The notes: generated by a model not told the origin, from the sequence alone. A stretch of 64,000 bases of DNA from Diplonema papillatum (GCA_030068145.1 JAPJBO010000801.1:1-64000), one strand, 5' to 3'; shown: positions 8,894 through 20,600, numbered from the stretch's first letter. Made by a program: numbers and translations.

Positions 8894-9890
8894 GCACCAT
8901 GTAACAGTAGCAGTTCTTCAGGTTTGCAGCCTGGCAGCTAAAAGTCTCGCTACATTTTGTTACCGTTTTGTAGATTTCCTTTGCTGCTGTTGGTTTTAGG
9001 GTGCCACAGCATTCTACTCATACCAAATCATTGAAAATGCTCAGGAAAGTTAGGCGTCGTTTCTCTGTGTCGTTTCTCTAACCACTCCGTGCTAATTTGA
9101 GCTTCAGCCGGCTCCCTCTGCACGCATTCAGCATTTCTGATGTACCTGGGCCCAGCAAGTTTTCCTTGACACCTTGTTATGACTTTTTGCGCTTTGCTTT
9201 ACCTACAGGACAGTGCTCACAAACAGACAGTGCAAAAAGTACTTTGCGCGAATTTAACATGATTCCTATGTGCTCTGCTGGATGTTCTGCTGGAATGTAA
9301 AGACTGGCTAATAATACCGGGTTGTTTTTGGGTTTACCCCTAAAAATGTGAACTTGCACTTTAAAAAAAAGTTTCCCCCATTGAAGTTGCTTAAACTGTG
9401 GGGAGACGGTGCTGAACAGCCCATCAAAATTGAACCATACCACGTGTATTTTATTTTTCAAATTTTCGGGCCTGAAAAATACATAAAATACAATAAAATA
9501 CAGTAAAATAAAATACAATAAAATACAATATAATAAAATACTCTTCCTTGCACCGTCCCCCGGGAGACGGTACATGGAGCTTCAGACTCTGTCTTGTTAG
9601 GAACCTGTAACAAGAAACTAGTGCCTGATTACAAGCCTCTGGCGAATTAGAAATCTTGTAGACAGTTTATATGGGGGGGGGGTCCAGCGGGCACCGAGAC
9701 GGTATGGTACATGGAGCCTGGGAATCTGGTGTCCCGGCTGAAGGCAGAACCTTCTGAAGCCAGCGTTCTCCTTCCGAAGACACCTGGCCTACTGTTGATT
9801 GTTCTGATGAAGGGTCTCACCCCTTTTCTGTAGCACGGCCAGAATAGCAGGAGAAGGCATTCCCACTACGGATACCCAAAATTCCTGCCC
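8894..9890. other. No gene recognised
   Basis: AT-rich intergenic or intronic sequence. A short decayed run of the CAATAAAATA repeat lies at 9480-9541. CCCCCGGGAGACGGTACATGG-like segments occur twice (about 9557 and 9696). No supported coding frame. Confidence 0.5.
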
Positions 9891-10130
9891 AACCCAGAAT
9901 ACAGACACCAACCCTGCCCAACCCAGAATACAGACACCAACCCTGCCCAACCCAGAATACAGACACCAACCCTGCCCAACCCAGAATACAGACACCAACC
10001 CTGCCCAACCCAGAATACAGACACCAACCCTGCCCAACCCAGAATACAGACACCAACCCTGCCCAACCCAGAATACAGACACCAACCCTGCCCAACCCAG
10101 AATACAGACACCAACCCTGCCCAACCCAAT
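9891..10130. repeat. 29-bp minisatellite
   Basis: Eight essentially identical 29-bp units (AACCCAGAATACAGACACCA + ACCCTGCCC) from 9891 to 10122 and the start of a ninth. Confidence 0.95.
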
Positions 10131-10315
10131 CTGAGGTAGTGTAAATAAACCCAACCGCAACCCCCTGACCGAGGGGCAGCAGTCAGTTGTGAGACGGAAT
10201 TGCCAACGTACACTCCAGTTGCGCGCCTTCATTGCGAACGTTGCTGCTGCGGCCGCCAGGGTGGCAGCTGTGCCAGGTCAAATGGCGAGCTCTGGGGCTT
10301 TGCTTCACTCACTGC

Positions 10316-11095
10316 TTCATGCATCGAACTTATTACTCGCTACACTCACCACTTCGTGCATCAAACTCGCTACACTCACCCGTTGCTACTTCAGGCGATG
10401 GAACTTACAGCACTCACTCAGTGCTTCACTCACTACTTCATGCATCGAGCTTATTCCACGCACTCGTTGCTACACTCACCACTTCGTGCATCAAACCCAC
10501 TACACTCACCCGTTGCTAATTCAGGCGATGGAACTTACAGCACTCACTCAGTGCTTCACTCACTACTTCATGCATCGAGCTTATTCCACGCACTCGTCGC
10601 TACACTCACCACTTCGTGCATCAAACCCACTACACTCACCCGTTGCTACTTCAGGCGATGGAACTTACAGCACTCACTCAGTGCTTCACTCACTACTTCA
10701 TGCATCGAGCTTATTCCACGCACTCGTCGCTACACTCACCACTTCGTGCATCAAACCCACTACACTCACCCGTTGCTAATTCAGGCGATGGAACTTACAG
10801 CACTCACTCAGTGCTTCACTCACTACTTCATGCATCGAGCTTATTCCACGCACTCGTCGCTACACTCACCACTTCGTGCATCAAACTCACTACACTCACC
10901 CGTTGCTACTTCAGGCGATGGAACTTACAGCACTCACTCAGTGCTTCACTCACTACTTCATGCATCGAGCTTATTCCACGCACTCGTCGCTACACTCACC
11001 ACTTCGTGCATCAAACCCACTACACTCACCCGTTGCTACACTACTTCAGGCGATGGAACTGACAGCACTCACTCATTGCTTTACTCACCCACTTT
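10316..11095. repeat. 130-bp tandem repeat
   Basis: The segment TGCATCGAGCTTATTCCACG recurs at 10441, 10571, 10701, 10831 and 10961, an exact 130-bp period. Units contain CACTCACC/CACTCACTCA sub-repeats. The unit length is not a multiple of three, so the long frames across it are not a protein. It ends about 30 bp before a splice acceptor. Confidence 0.95.
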
Positions 11096-11126
11096 CAATG
11101 CATCCTCAACGTGTGGCAACCTACAG

Positions 11127-11443
11127 ATGAGATAAAGAAGACGCTCGCGACGGAGATCCACCTCATGGAGATGGAGAACTCGCTTCTCAGTCAGACGAAC
11201 CAAGAACAGCTGGCGAGCACGGCCGAGTGCGAGTCGGATGTCAACACGGAAACCGCGCGAAGGGACGACGACGACGTCTCGCAGCAGCTGAAGGAGCGCA
11301 TCCTGTACGAGACCGAGCAGCTCAAGCTGCAGAGCCAAGCGATCCGGAAGGACAAGAAGAACACGACCAAGAACTGGCGCAACTACGCCGACGCCCTCCG
11401 CCTCGAGAACGTCGAGCTCCGGCAGCGCTACGCCGTGATCTCG
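11127..11443 (+). CDS. Internal exon, coiled-coil host protein
   Basis: A 317-bp GC-rich exon framed by a CCTACAG acceptor and a TCG|GTATGCG donor. The encoded 105 residues are highly charged and helical: EIKKTLATEIHLMEMENSLL, then a polar DDDDVSQQL segment, then KERILYETEQLKLQSQAIRK and NWRNYADALRLENVELRQRY. Heptad-like Leu spacing points to a coiled coil. Codon use is strongly GC-ending, unlike the flanking minisatellites. Neighbouring exons of the same gene are not identifiable; the 130-bp array would lie in the upstream intron. Function unknown. Confidence 0.7.
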
Positions 11444-11478
11444 GTATGCGCGGACCTTTCTCGGCTCCTGCACGACGC

Positions 11479-11590
11479 ACTAGTTATGGGGGTTCACTAG
11501 TTACGGGGGTTCACTAGTTATGGGGGTTCACTAGTTATGGGGGTTCACTAGTTATGGGGGTTCACTAGTTATGGGGGTTCACTAGTTATT
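11479..11590. repeat. 17-bp minisatellite
   Basis: Six to seven units of TTCACTAGTTATGGGGG, in the intron following the coiled-coil exon. Confidence 0.9.
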
Positions 11591-11730
11591 AACTAGCTCA
11601 ATGACTAGTGAAATTTATAACTTGCTCGGACATGACTAGCAACTAGCACATAACTAGCAGTGCTAGTTATAAAACTAGCTCGTGCTAGTCATATAGCTAG
11701 CCCTGCTAATTATATAACTAGCTCCGTCCA
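11590..11730. repeat. ACTAG/CTAGT-rich stretch
   Basis: Dense CTAG-containing words (AACTAGC, GTGCTAGT, ATAACTAGC) able to form many small hairpins; probably a decayed extension of the neighbouring repeat. Confidence 0.6.
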
Positions 11731-12185
11731 TGGACTCCCAGGAGCGGGAGGGGGGGCAAGGCAGTGTTGTGAGGCCTTGAAATTTTTGGAATTCTTTGAC
11801 TTTGAATTTTTTGAATCTTTTGCGAGAAAGAAAGGTGTCATGGGGGGGGCCTTCACGTGGCGACACTGTAGACCGCACCTTAATTGAGTCGCGGTCGCTG
11901 ATCCCCCAACCGCCAGCATCATGTTTTTGGTGCGACGCGGAACAAGTGCTGACAGCACCGCCCGGCGAATAGAGGGCCACAAAAGGGGCAAATCGACCGG
12001 TCGGGGGGTGCTTAGCAGCCAATGGCCTGATGGCTGAGTGCACACCTAAGCAGTGCCACATCCTCGTGCTGTAGCCGTGTGTGCGTATAAGGCTTCGTGG
12101 GGGCCTGGTCAACCACCTCATCACAAGAGGCGCAAACATTTCTCGACAGTGATTGGACAGTCGGGATTGCCGGGGGCGGGTCTCC

Positions 12186-12455
12186 ATGAAGAAGAGAAAA
12201 GTAGAGCAAGACCTGCCCCCTGCGCCTGCTGTCTCCGGCTGCTTCGGCAGACGACACATACTACTACTACGAATCCTCGGCCGCGCAAGGATCACGTCCT
12301 CCTGCCGGCCCAGCCTCCCACGACTTCCGCCTCTCGGCGTGCCGCACGGCGGAAAAGAGCAAGCGAACGACTCTGATTACGAACTTGTCACTAGCTCACA
12401 GCAACAGTTGCAACCGACAAAGATTGCGTCACGGACGAAAGCGCGTCAAAAGTGA
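12186..12455 (+). CDS. Small basic ORF, uncertain
   Basis: An 89-residue frame beginning MKKRKVEQDLPPAP, which carries a classical basic nuclear-localisation-like cluster, and ending LQPTKIASRTKARQK before TGA. The middle is Leu/Arg-rich and unremarkable. It could be an exon of the upstream coiled-coil gene or a chance frame. Confidence 0.25.
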   Translation: MKKRKVEQDLPPAPAVSGCFGRRHILLLRILGRARITSSCRPSLPRLPPLGVPHGGKEQANDSDYELVTSSQQQLQPTKIASRTKARQK

Positions 12456-12585
12456 CCCTTCTGGAGGTCACGTAGCGAACCGCTGGCATAGTGTGGCTAC
12501 TCATTTGCTTTGCAAATGACTTTCCACTAACGCACACGAGAAGACGAATTCTTTTGAATTTTACGAGTTTTGTTTTGAATTTTAC

Positions 12586-13752
12586 CATCACTGGGACAAG
12601 GGTACCGGTAAATCCAGGGTCCACGGGCGCCGGGTTAGCGCTGGGGGTCCAGATAGGGCCGAGGCCCACGGTAATCACGTGATCCAAGGATGGAATCTTC
12701 AATACTGCCCGGTTGCACCTTCGAACGATAGCAACTCGAAACTGCGCCGCTTCGCCGGCAGAAAACGTATCTCCCGATGGAGATTGGACTGCCTCAGACG
12801 GGTGCTGGGGCTGGTTGTGGTACGGGTGTTGCTGCTGCTGCGGCTGCTGCTGCTGTTGTCGCTCAGCGCCGTGCAAGTTGTGGGCGGGGTGGCCCTGTGG
12901 TTCTGGCCACGGGTCCCCAGTGCTACTGTGCCGAGGCTGCTGCTGACGGTCTTGGCCGTGCAAAAGAGCCTGCCGGGCCTCTAAAGGGTGCAGGGGCTGG
13001 TACTGCTGTTGCAGCTGCTGCTGCTGCTGCTGCAGCTGCTGCTGCTGCAGTTGCCACCCAGGTTCCAGTTGGACCTGCTGCTGGGCGACCTGGTGCTGCT
13101 GGCGGTCTTGGCCGTGCAAAAGAGCCTGCCGGGCCTCTAAAGGGTGCAGGGGCTGGTACTGCTGTTGCAGCTGCTGCTGCTGCTGCAGCTGCTGCTGCAG
13201 CTGCTGCTGCTGCAGTTGCCACCAAGGTTCCAGTTGGACCTGCTGCTGGGCGACCTGGTGCTGCTGGCGGTCTTGGCCGTGCAAAAGAGCCTGCCGGGCC
13301 TCTAAAGGGTGCAGGGGCTGGTACTGCTGTTGCAGCTGCTGCTGCTGCTGCAGCTGCTGCTGCTGCAGTTGCCACCCAGGTTCCAGTTGGACCTGCTGCT
13401 GGGCGACCTGGTGCTGCTGGCGGTCTTGGCCGTGCAAAAGAGCCTGCCGGGCCTCTAAAGGGTGCAGGGGCTGGTACTGCTGTTGCAGCTGCTGCTGCAG
13501 CTGCTGCTGCTGCAGTTGCCACCCAGGTTCCAGTTGGACCTGCTGCTGGGCGACCTGGTGCTGCTGGCGGTCTTGGCCGTGCAAAAGAGCCTGCCGGGCC
13601 TCTAAAGGGTGCAGGGGCTGGTACTGCTGTTGCAGCTGCTGCTGCTGCTGCCGTCGGGGGCCCTTTAAGGAGGCGTCAGCTCCTCTCTTTCTGGTATTGC
13701 TTCGCTGCAGATTCCACAACAAGCGGAGAGCAAGACGAGAAAAAAAAATCAA
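12586..13752 (-). CDS. Gln-rich repeat ORF ending in a dUTPase/DCD-like segment
   Basis: On the minus strand the frame runs from a basic N-terminus through five Gln-rich repeats, each containing LEARQALLHGQDRQQ and VAQQQVQLEP. It then continues into non-repetitive sequence with LDHVITVGLGPIWTP and PAPVDPGFTGTLVPVM. The last segment resembles the 'idPGF.G' strand of the dUTPase/dCTP-deaminase fold. The frame reaches a plausible donor (ATG|GTAAAA, intron from 12585), so the domain would continue in a further exon. The repeats may instead be translated in no frame at all: the plus strand is also open as Ala-rich sequence. The family call is tentative. Confidence 0.35.
12940..13650. repeat. CTG/CAG-rich tandem repeat
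   Basis: Five units of about 140-168 bp. Length varies through the number of CTG triplets; each unit contains GGCCTCTAAAGGGTGCAGG and GACCTGCTGCTGGGCGACC. Confidence 0.9.
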
Positions 13753-13904
13753 GAAAGTTCATGTGCGCCGAAAATAACCGGCGCCCAGCGAGACGAGAGG
13801 CAGCAGCTAAAGTTCGGAAACAGTGACGTTCGGGCGAAGCAAAGTTCCGGTGAAGCAAAGTTCGGCGATGCTCCGTTCTGGTAGACTGACTCAAATTACC
13901 CAAG

Positions 13905-15602
13905 GTGACCCGAAACCCGCGAAGGGTTGAGAAACCTTGCAAACCGCGCATGAAAGAGCCAGATTTCGCCGGAAGACACCAACCCCTTAACTTTAAACCA
14001 GCCGAACTGCCAGTAACACCGGAGGATCTCGACTCAACGACAGACAGCCACTCCACAACAATCCATGAACACGAGGAAAGACCAACAAACCTCCTTTCAC
14101 AACCACAACCTCAGTTCACCTTGAAGCACCGAGTAGCCAACCTAGCTGCAACCATCACCTTAGCAGCAGCAATCGCAGCCGCCGGAGCGAGGACCATGTC
14201 TAAACTCACGAGATACACCACCACAAACTCCTGTTTTCTGCAAGCGGCCCTTAATTTGATCGCCGCCACAGACATGGCACAACAAGTAGTCACATACCAC
14301 GACTGCCCAACACACACGAAAGGCGAATGCACGGCAGCCGTACACGCTTGGGTGACAGGAAAGCGGACGCAAGCAACTCTGCTGCACGTTTTCGCCAACA
14401 TCGACGGACCGTTCGGCAACGGGCAGCAATGCGACCTCGGGGAAGTTTTAAGAGCCATCACCACAGCACTTCTTGACGAAAACCTCGCACACCAAACTTG
14501 CCAACAACATCGCCCTGACGCTTTCAACGGTCTACGACATACGACGACGACGACAACTACTTGTAAAAACTGCAACCACAACAAAACCAACCCACCCGAA
14601 GACCACGACATAACCTTCCTACCTCCAATCGACAACTCGATCCAACGGTGCCTGAACAATCACATCAAACCTGGCCCCGCCGCCGACTACAGATGCGAAG
14701 TCTGCAAAATCACCGATACCACCCTCGCAACAACAACATTTCACCGCATTAATTCAATGCTGTTGATCCAGCTTCAAAGAGCCCGTAGACGCCAAGCGAC
14801 GAACCGTACCGCTATACGCGCCGACCACTCTATCACGCTTCCAGGACAAAACACACCACTCATACTCAAAGCCGTAGCAGTACACTCCGGCCACAACAAC
14901 GCCGGGCACTACGTCATCCACGCCCTCAACGATATCGACGCTAACCAACGTTGGACTCGCTTCGACGGACTACAGACGCACTCCACTTCGACGCAAAACT
15001 ACACCGACAACGAAGTATACCTCTGCGTCTACCAGCTCAAAGACAACCCACAGACAGGTGTCCCTCCACCCATTGACCCATCATACCACAACCACTATGA
15101 ACCCCCAAAGCCTGCCACGCCCAGAACCACAACACAAGAGCCGGACTCGACTCAAAGCATACTTAGAGCTATGCGCGGAGACGAGACATCTACCGACACA
15201 CCCACACAACGACACGACAGCACACCCCCCACACGAACACCCACAACACCAGGCACGTCACAGACCTCCAGTACCACCGCGGAAACAGAGACCAGCAGTG
15301 AAGACGACTTACGATGTCCCCACTGCCACACACGCACAACAACAACCGGCCTCAAACTGAAGGGAAAACAAGGATTACGGACGCACCTACGTTACTGCAA
15401 GAAGAAACCACCCAGAACTAAGTCACAAACAGAAACAACGCTGCGAAGCACCACCCAGAAACGAGATAGATGTCCCTACTGCCACAGCGACGGACGAACC
15501 GTGGGGAAACCACGCTTCAAAAGTCTACGCCACCATAAGCCCTGGTGTAAAAAGAAGCACTGTAAACGACGCACAGCAACGACGACTACATCAGACGAAT
15601 AA
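13905..15602 (+). CDS. USP (C19)-like cysteine protease with C-terminal zinc fingers
   Basis: 565 residues. After a polar N-terminus and an Ala-rich hydrophobic stretch (78-96) comes a ubiquitin-specific-protease fold: Cys box TTNSCFLQAALN (Cys110), a zinc ribbon from two CxxC pairs (220/223 and 264/267), and a His box VHSGHNNAGHYVIHALN (His335) followed by RWTRFDG (Asp354). The C-terminus, after a Thr/Pro-rich linker, has two similar fingers, CPHC...H...C (471-498) and CPYC...HH...C (523-548), and a Lys-rich end. The catalytic triad is present, so deubiquitination is plausible. Sequence is A/C-rich (ACA, CAC, ACC codons), unlike the GC-rich LINEs. Intronless, in a TE-rich region, with DNA- or RNA-binding-type fingers: it may be a transposon-encoded protein rather than a host enzyme. 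No partner gene or termini were found. Confidence 0.75.
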   Translation: MTRNPRRVEKPCKPRMKEPDFAGRHQPLNFKPAELPVTPEDLDSTTDSHSTTIHEHEERPTNLLSQPQPQFTLKHRVANLAATITLAAAIAAAGARTMSKLTRYTTTNSCFLQAALNLIAATDMAQQVVTYHDCPTHTKGECTAAVHAWVTGKRTQATLLHVFANIDGPFGNGQQCDLGEVLRAITTALLDENLAHQTCQQHRPDAFNGLRHTTTTTTTCKNCNHNKTNPPEDHDITFLPPIDNSIQRCLNNHIKPGPAADYRCEVCKITDTTLATTTFHRINSMLLIQLQRARRRQATNRTAIRADHSITLPGQNTPLILKAVAVHSGHNNAGHYVIHALNDIDANQRWTRFDGLQTHSTSTQNYTDNEVYLCVYQLKDNPQTGVPPPIDPSYHNHYEPPKPATPRTTTQEPDSTQSILRAMRGDETSTDTPTQRHDSTPPTRTPTTPGTSQTSSTTAETETSSEDDLRCPHCHTRTTTTGLKLKGKQGLRTHLRYCKKKPPRTKSQTETTLRSTTQKRDRCPYCHSDGRTVGKPRFKSLRHHKPWCKKKHCKRRTATTTTSDE

Positions 15603-15892
15603 CCTCACTAACCACGGGTACCCAGTGTGCCCAGAGTGCCTTAACTGTGGCGAGCAACGAACAGTTTTACCCAGCAAATCTACCCAAAAAAAACCTTATA
15701 TTAGGGCGGAAGCAACCCGCACCACGTGAAGCACCGCAAGTGTCGCGAAACCCAAGCACTACTCTACGAGAAAATACATAAAAACGCGGACAACAGACCG
15801 GTACGGGCTACAAGGCAACCCCTGCTCAACTTGTAGAACGTGGGGGGCCCAAGATTACACTCCACGAAGGAATGTACTTGGTGTCGGTCACA

Positions 15893-16055
15893 AAGAGTCC
15901 CGGATATGGCTAGCCATAACCCATAACGAAAGCATGCACTAAATATACAATCCGTAACCATAAAGCCCTTTCTTGCTCTAAGAGAACCCATTCATGAACG
16001 GTCACACGGAGACCCTAAAACCCCGGTATTTCAAGCGAACTTTAACTCTAAAAAA
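15893..16055 (+). repeat. Dispersed repeat, copy 1
   Basis: Nearly identical to 60948-61100 in the same orientation, sharing GGCTAGCCATAACCCATAAC, GCCCTTTCTTGCTCTAAGAG and TTTCAAGCGAACTTTAACTC. It resembles the end of the CCCGGA repeat array at 56690-58260. Confidence 0.85.
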
Positions 16056-16194
16056 CGCAAATTTCGGGCACATTAGACCCCGAAACCCAAACTGCTGCCT
16101 CTACGCGCGAAGCCCGGCAGCACTTTGTTATAAGATTTCGTAAAGGGTCAGGACGTTTTCTCCCCTGGAAGTGACACCGTGATGGCAGAGTGAA

Positions 16195-16425
16195 CAGCGC
16201 AAGCCTTGCGGTCAATGACCAGTACCCTACCGGTCAATGACCGCAAGGTTGGTCAATGAATGACCGCAAGGTTGCGGTCAATGACCGCGAGGTTGCGGTC
16301 AAAGATGTACCCTACCGGTCAATGACCGCAAAGTTGCGGTCAATGGCCAGTACCCTACTGGTCAATGACCGCAAGGTTGCCGTCAATGACCAGTACCCTA
16401 CCGCTCAATGACCGGAAGGACTGAC
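16195..16425. repeat. GGTCAATGACCGCAAG minisatellite
   Basis: About ten irregular units of GGTCAATGACCGCAAGGTTGC alternating with AGTACCCTACC. The GGTCAATGACC core is itself nearly palindromic. Confidence 0.85.
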
Positions 16426-16644
16426 ATTCTTTGATCCTGCTAGGGTTGATCTATTCAGTAACGCCCGTCTCATCCCAAACTCTCCTGGTGTTGGCTCGGG
16501 AAGGTGCTCATCCTGCCATGCGCTTTGCTCCAATTCCCACAGTAATCTGTAGGTGTTTGAGCACATTTTCAGTCCATTGGAACCTCAAAGAACTCCAAAT
16601 TACTCTGGTCCCTGCAGGTGTAAACTCGCGCCAACAATTAACAG

Positions 16645-16701
16645 GAGGCTGCCAAGAAGAAGAGCGAGAAGGCTGACGAAGAAGCCGACATCCCAGTTAA
16701 G
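16645..16701 (+). CDS. Short charged internal exon, host gene
   Basis: A 57-bp exon between an AACAG acceptor and an AAG|GTGTGAG donor, phase 0 at both ends, encoding EAAKKKSEKADEEADIPVK. Its Lys/Glu/Ala composition matches the exon at 17515-17647, so both may belong to one gene on the plus strand. Too short for functional assignment. Confidence 0.4.
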
Positions 16702-16989
16702 GTGTGAGCCTCCTTTCCTTGAGTTGAAAATACATCGAGCAGCAGGACACCTCGCCCAGGTAGGTAGCGTCACCTCCCCAGTGCGAGGTGATTGCCGGAT
16801 GGATGCGGAGAACTGTTTTAACCTTTACCACCGTCACCCTCTGGGCGCTTCCAGGTTACGCGCAATTGGGGTTTGAAAAATGATGATTATATCAAAAGCA
16901 CGCACCGACGCGGCGTTGACTGTGGCTGGTCTTTGTAAGGGCTGCCTTGATGTTACTGTGATCAAACTCACACTAAGCTGAAACTGCTG

Positions 16990-17095
16990 CTGATAGACAG
17001 TCTATTAGCAGTCTAACAGCGGTCCATTAGCAGTCTATCAGCAGTCTATTAGCAGTCTAACAGCGGTCCATTAGCAGTCTATCAGCAGTTTGTCA
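16990..17095. repeat. TTAGCAGTCTAWCAGC repeat
   Basis: Seven or eight short units (TTAGCAGTCTATCAGC, TTAGCAGTCTAACAGCGGTC). Confidence 0.8.
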
Positions 17096-17514
17096 GGCTA
17101 GCACAGGCTAACGTAGGATGGAAGGAGATCGTCGTGGTGGGCGTTCCTTTCGTCCCGTTCGCAAGTCAGTGATTACGTTGAAATGGGGTTGAGTTGTAGC
17201 TTGTGTGTAGCTTGATGATTCGTAGAAAGAACCCCAGACGCATCGAGCCACAGACAAGGAGATACGTGCCCTTCCGTAGGCTATCATGGGCGATTATAGT
17301 AGACGATGATTCGAATGAGTGCAAACGCCAGAAGCACGACACGGTACGATCGAAGAAATGCAGGCTACAGATATTCTGCATTCTAACCTCTACTACCCAA
17401 AACTATCACTGTCCATCAGCCGCGGGTGAACCGCCTCACACTAGGTCAGCTGACCCGAGTTCGCTTGAAGCCCGCGTGAACAAGGTGCAGCGAGTGTTCA
17501 CCGTATTTCTGCAG

Positions 17515-17647
17515 CCGAAACCAAAATCAACGATTACAGAAGACGAAGCACCAGGCAGAGGCAGAGGCAGAGGCAGAGGAAGAGGTGCACGATGCCAAGA
17601 CAGCTGGTGACGCGCTGCCCAGCAAAGGCACGCGCAAGCAGCTTGCG
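17515..17647 (+). CDS. Charged internal exon, host gene
   Basis: The acceptor CCGTATTTCTGCAG opens an exon reading RNQNQRLQKTKHQ, then alternating Ala-Glu (AEAEAEAEEEV), then HDAKTAGDALPSKGTRKQLA, up to GCG|GTGTGTGC. A second possible acceptor is at 17539. The other frame (Arg-Gly dipeptides) is less convincing because it lacks a donor. LINE-A0 begins only about 37 bp into the following intron, so the retrotransposon chain may sit inside a host intron. Confidence 0.4.
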
Positions 17648-17684
17648 GTGTGTGCTTTCATCATTTCCGCGCGTGACTTAAGGT

Positions 17685-20600
17685 CCTGGGAGTCGGATTG
17701 ACTTATGCCTCGCAAACTCATGTGCAGCACCGGCCGTTGACACGGTAGTGACTGTTGCGAGAGAGAGCAGCAAGTTCCACACGCACTCGCCGCTGTACGT
17801 AAATCTCCGCCAGCAGGCATTCCGGGAACAAAGCAGCCGCGCCATACTCCCGGCCGCTTTCCCGCGAGAAAGACGTAAGTTGAAGCAGAACGAGAGAGAC
17901 GACCTCGAGGCTCTGGCCAAGAGAGCAAAGGAAACGCGATGGGGGACACACAGTCTAAAACAGCTATCGCAGTGTGCCGAACAATGCTTAGTGAAGTTGC
18001 ACGGCAAAGATCTAGTATTGCCTACGGGGATGTACACGGGACGAGGAGGACGAGTAGTCACTGACTCCCGGCTGGCTACAAAGTTCCAACCACAGTCGGT
18101 AAGAGGAGCGTCCACGAAGCAGACACGTGCACGAGACGAACTGCTGGGGCATCTCCGAACGCTGGTGCAGGTCGGGCACGAGCGCTTAAGGGCGGACGTG
18201 CCATACCCGCTCACAAGACGGGAAGAACACGCGAGAGACGCCGCGCGGAGGAGGGTTATCAGGGGCTACATCCCAAAATCCGTTGCAGAAGCTGTGACCT
18301 CCAGCGCATTTACCGAGTTACAGACGCTGCAGAGTACATTAGCCGACCTCGAGGGGACTCAAAAGGCGGCGTTCGCCGCACTCAAACGGCACAGGAGATC
18401 GCAGTGGGCGCATAAGATGCAGGAGGCATGGATGCATGGTGGGGGGCTCGTATTCGCCCATGTTGCTGACCGCTACACCGCTCCGTTGCTATTTATGAGA
18501 CGAGAAGACAAAACCCTTACGGCGAATGCGAAGGAGATCGACGGAATGCTGCGCAGCGATGGTGCGTGGGGAGGAATCTTCAATAAATACACGCGACAGG
18601 AGGAGCCATGTTGGGAGCGCTTTATGCGAACGTACGAGTCCATACTCCCGGACAGAGTGGAGATGCAGTGCGAGCCGATCACGGTGAAGGACGTGAGGGC
18701 AGTGTTGGCAAAGATGAAGAAGTCGGCCTCGGCAGGAATGCATGGGTGGAGGATCCACGAATTGCAACAACTGCCAAATGACATTCTGAATGGGTTTGTG
18801 CAGGTACTGAATGACGTGGAGGGGCAAGGCGAGTGGCCGGAGGATCTCATGCATGCACTAATCTCCCTCATTCCGAAACCTGACAGCACGGGTGACCCGC
18901 TGTCTCAGCGCCCGATCTCGGTTGCACCGGTGCTATACAGGGTTTGGGCAGCAGTAAGGGCCAAAGAAGCGCAAAAATGGATGGAAGAGCTAGCACCGGA
19001 AGGATTGCATGGTTGTCGGCCCGGACACAGCACAGAAGATCTATTCTGGCACCTGGCGGCGGAATTGGAGGAGGCGCGGATTACCGGACGCCCCCTTTTT
19101 GGAATAGCCTTCGACTTCAAGAAGTGCTTTGATACAGTGCCAATAGGTGTCACAATGCAGCTAGCAAAAAGGCTGGGCTTCAACGCGATGGTACTTCGAG
19201 CATTAGAAGCCGCGTATAAACAGATGCGCCGACATTTCAAGGTGAATGGCACAGTGGGAGAGGGCTTCACCCCTACGAATGGCATCATGCAAGGATGCGC
19301 GATAAGTGTAATCCTTATCGGGCTACTCATCAGCGTATGGATGAGGCATGTGAAGCGAGAAGGGGAACCCCGGTCATACGTGGACGACATCACAGCCACC
19401 GCCAAAGAAGCCCGCCTTCTTCAGACGATTGCAAATAAGACAATCCGATTCACTGTCCTGACAGGGTTGTCGCTGTGCCCTAAGAAGTGTCACTCATTCG
19501 GGACGTCAGATGGTTGGCTGATCGAAGTCATGGATTGGCAGGAACACGCAGACGTATTCGAGTCGCAGGAACCCGCGCAGTTTTACAAAAGGGCGGACAG
19601 CTTCGATTGCCTTGGCGTGATGCTACACGCGAAGGGGCAGGGGCACAAACTGTCGAGCAGGATCCAGGAGCGCAGGAGAAGCGCCGTACAAAATCTGCAA
19701 CGCGTAAAGAGACTCCCGGTACCCGCAGCGGCACGAGAGAAGCTGGCATCCATGACGGCTGGTGCAAAGCTTTACTACGGAATTTCAGTGATGCCGTTGG
19801 ACCGCAAAACAGCATACACCCTACGCCAATTGATCATGTCGGCACTGTGGACCGGCACCAACCGACGTGCGGTGGAAGTGGTCATGCAGGTGCTCCACCA
19901 CGGACATCGGCTTGACCCGTACACTGCACCAGCGTATCTACGTGTAAAGGCATGGGTCAGGCAGATGCAGAAGTGGCAACACATCAGAACGAGCGCGCAA
20001 AGGGCGTGGACGCGCCGTGACGAATTGCCAAAAGGTTCGCCGCACAGCCTGATTCAGGAAGCCCTTAACCAAGCGGGTTGGACGTGGGACAGCCCGATAA
20101 CCCTCTTGTACGTCAGCGAGAGCGCGCAGCAGACGAGCTTCCACGTGACGAGCGCGACTGAGGTGGAGACCAAAGTCATGCTGCACGACTTGCGCCATGC
20201 TCTGCGTGGCCAGCAACTTGCCATCGTGTGCAGAAGGAGGGAGGACATGCGGGGGTGTGCGCATGGAGTGGATGGAAGCGTCACCCGACACCTTCTGCAA
20301 ACGCCGGATAGTGGCATCACTGGATACCAGCAAGGAATGTTGAGGTCCATTATCGCAGGGGCAGTATCCACGACAGGCCGCACAGGGCAGAGTAGGCCCT
20401 GCCCGTATTGTAACGACGAAGAGGGGGAAACGGTGGCGCACCTATGGTGGATGTGTGAGGCATGGAAGGATGTGCGGGAAGAGCACGGCATGGTCACCAC
20501 AGACAGGACAACGTGGCCAACCTGCCTTAGCATGTGCGGAATAGCGCCTCTCTACAGGCATGGGGTCGATGCGGCTGCGCAGCCGATCCCCCTGGATCAT

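Noticed and set aside
3802-8900. Tyr/Ile/Leu/Phe-repeat ORFs on the minus strand
   Set aside because: Result of the stop-free CAATAAAATA decamer read in three frames.
9891-11095. CRISPR-like regular repeats
   Set aside because: Units are contiguous without unique spacers, and the genome is eukaryotic.
11479-11590. Telomere-like G-rich repeat
   Set aside because: The 17-bp unit TTCACTAGTTATGGGGG is not a known telomere repeat and the array is interstitial and short.
12777-13826. Plus-strand Ala/Pro/Gly-rich 349-residue ORF
   Set aside because: Shadow of the CTG/CAG repeat; the minus frame continues into non-repeat sequence and is the better candidate.
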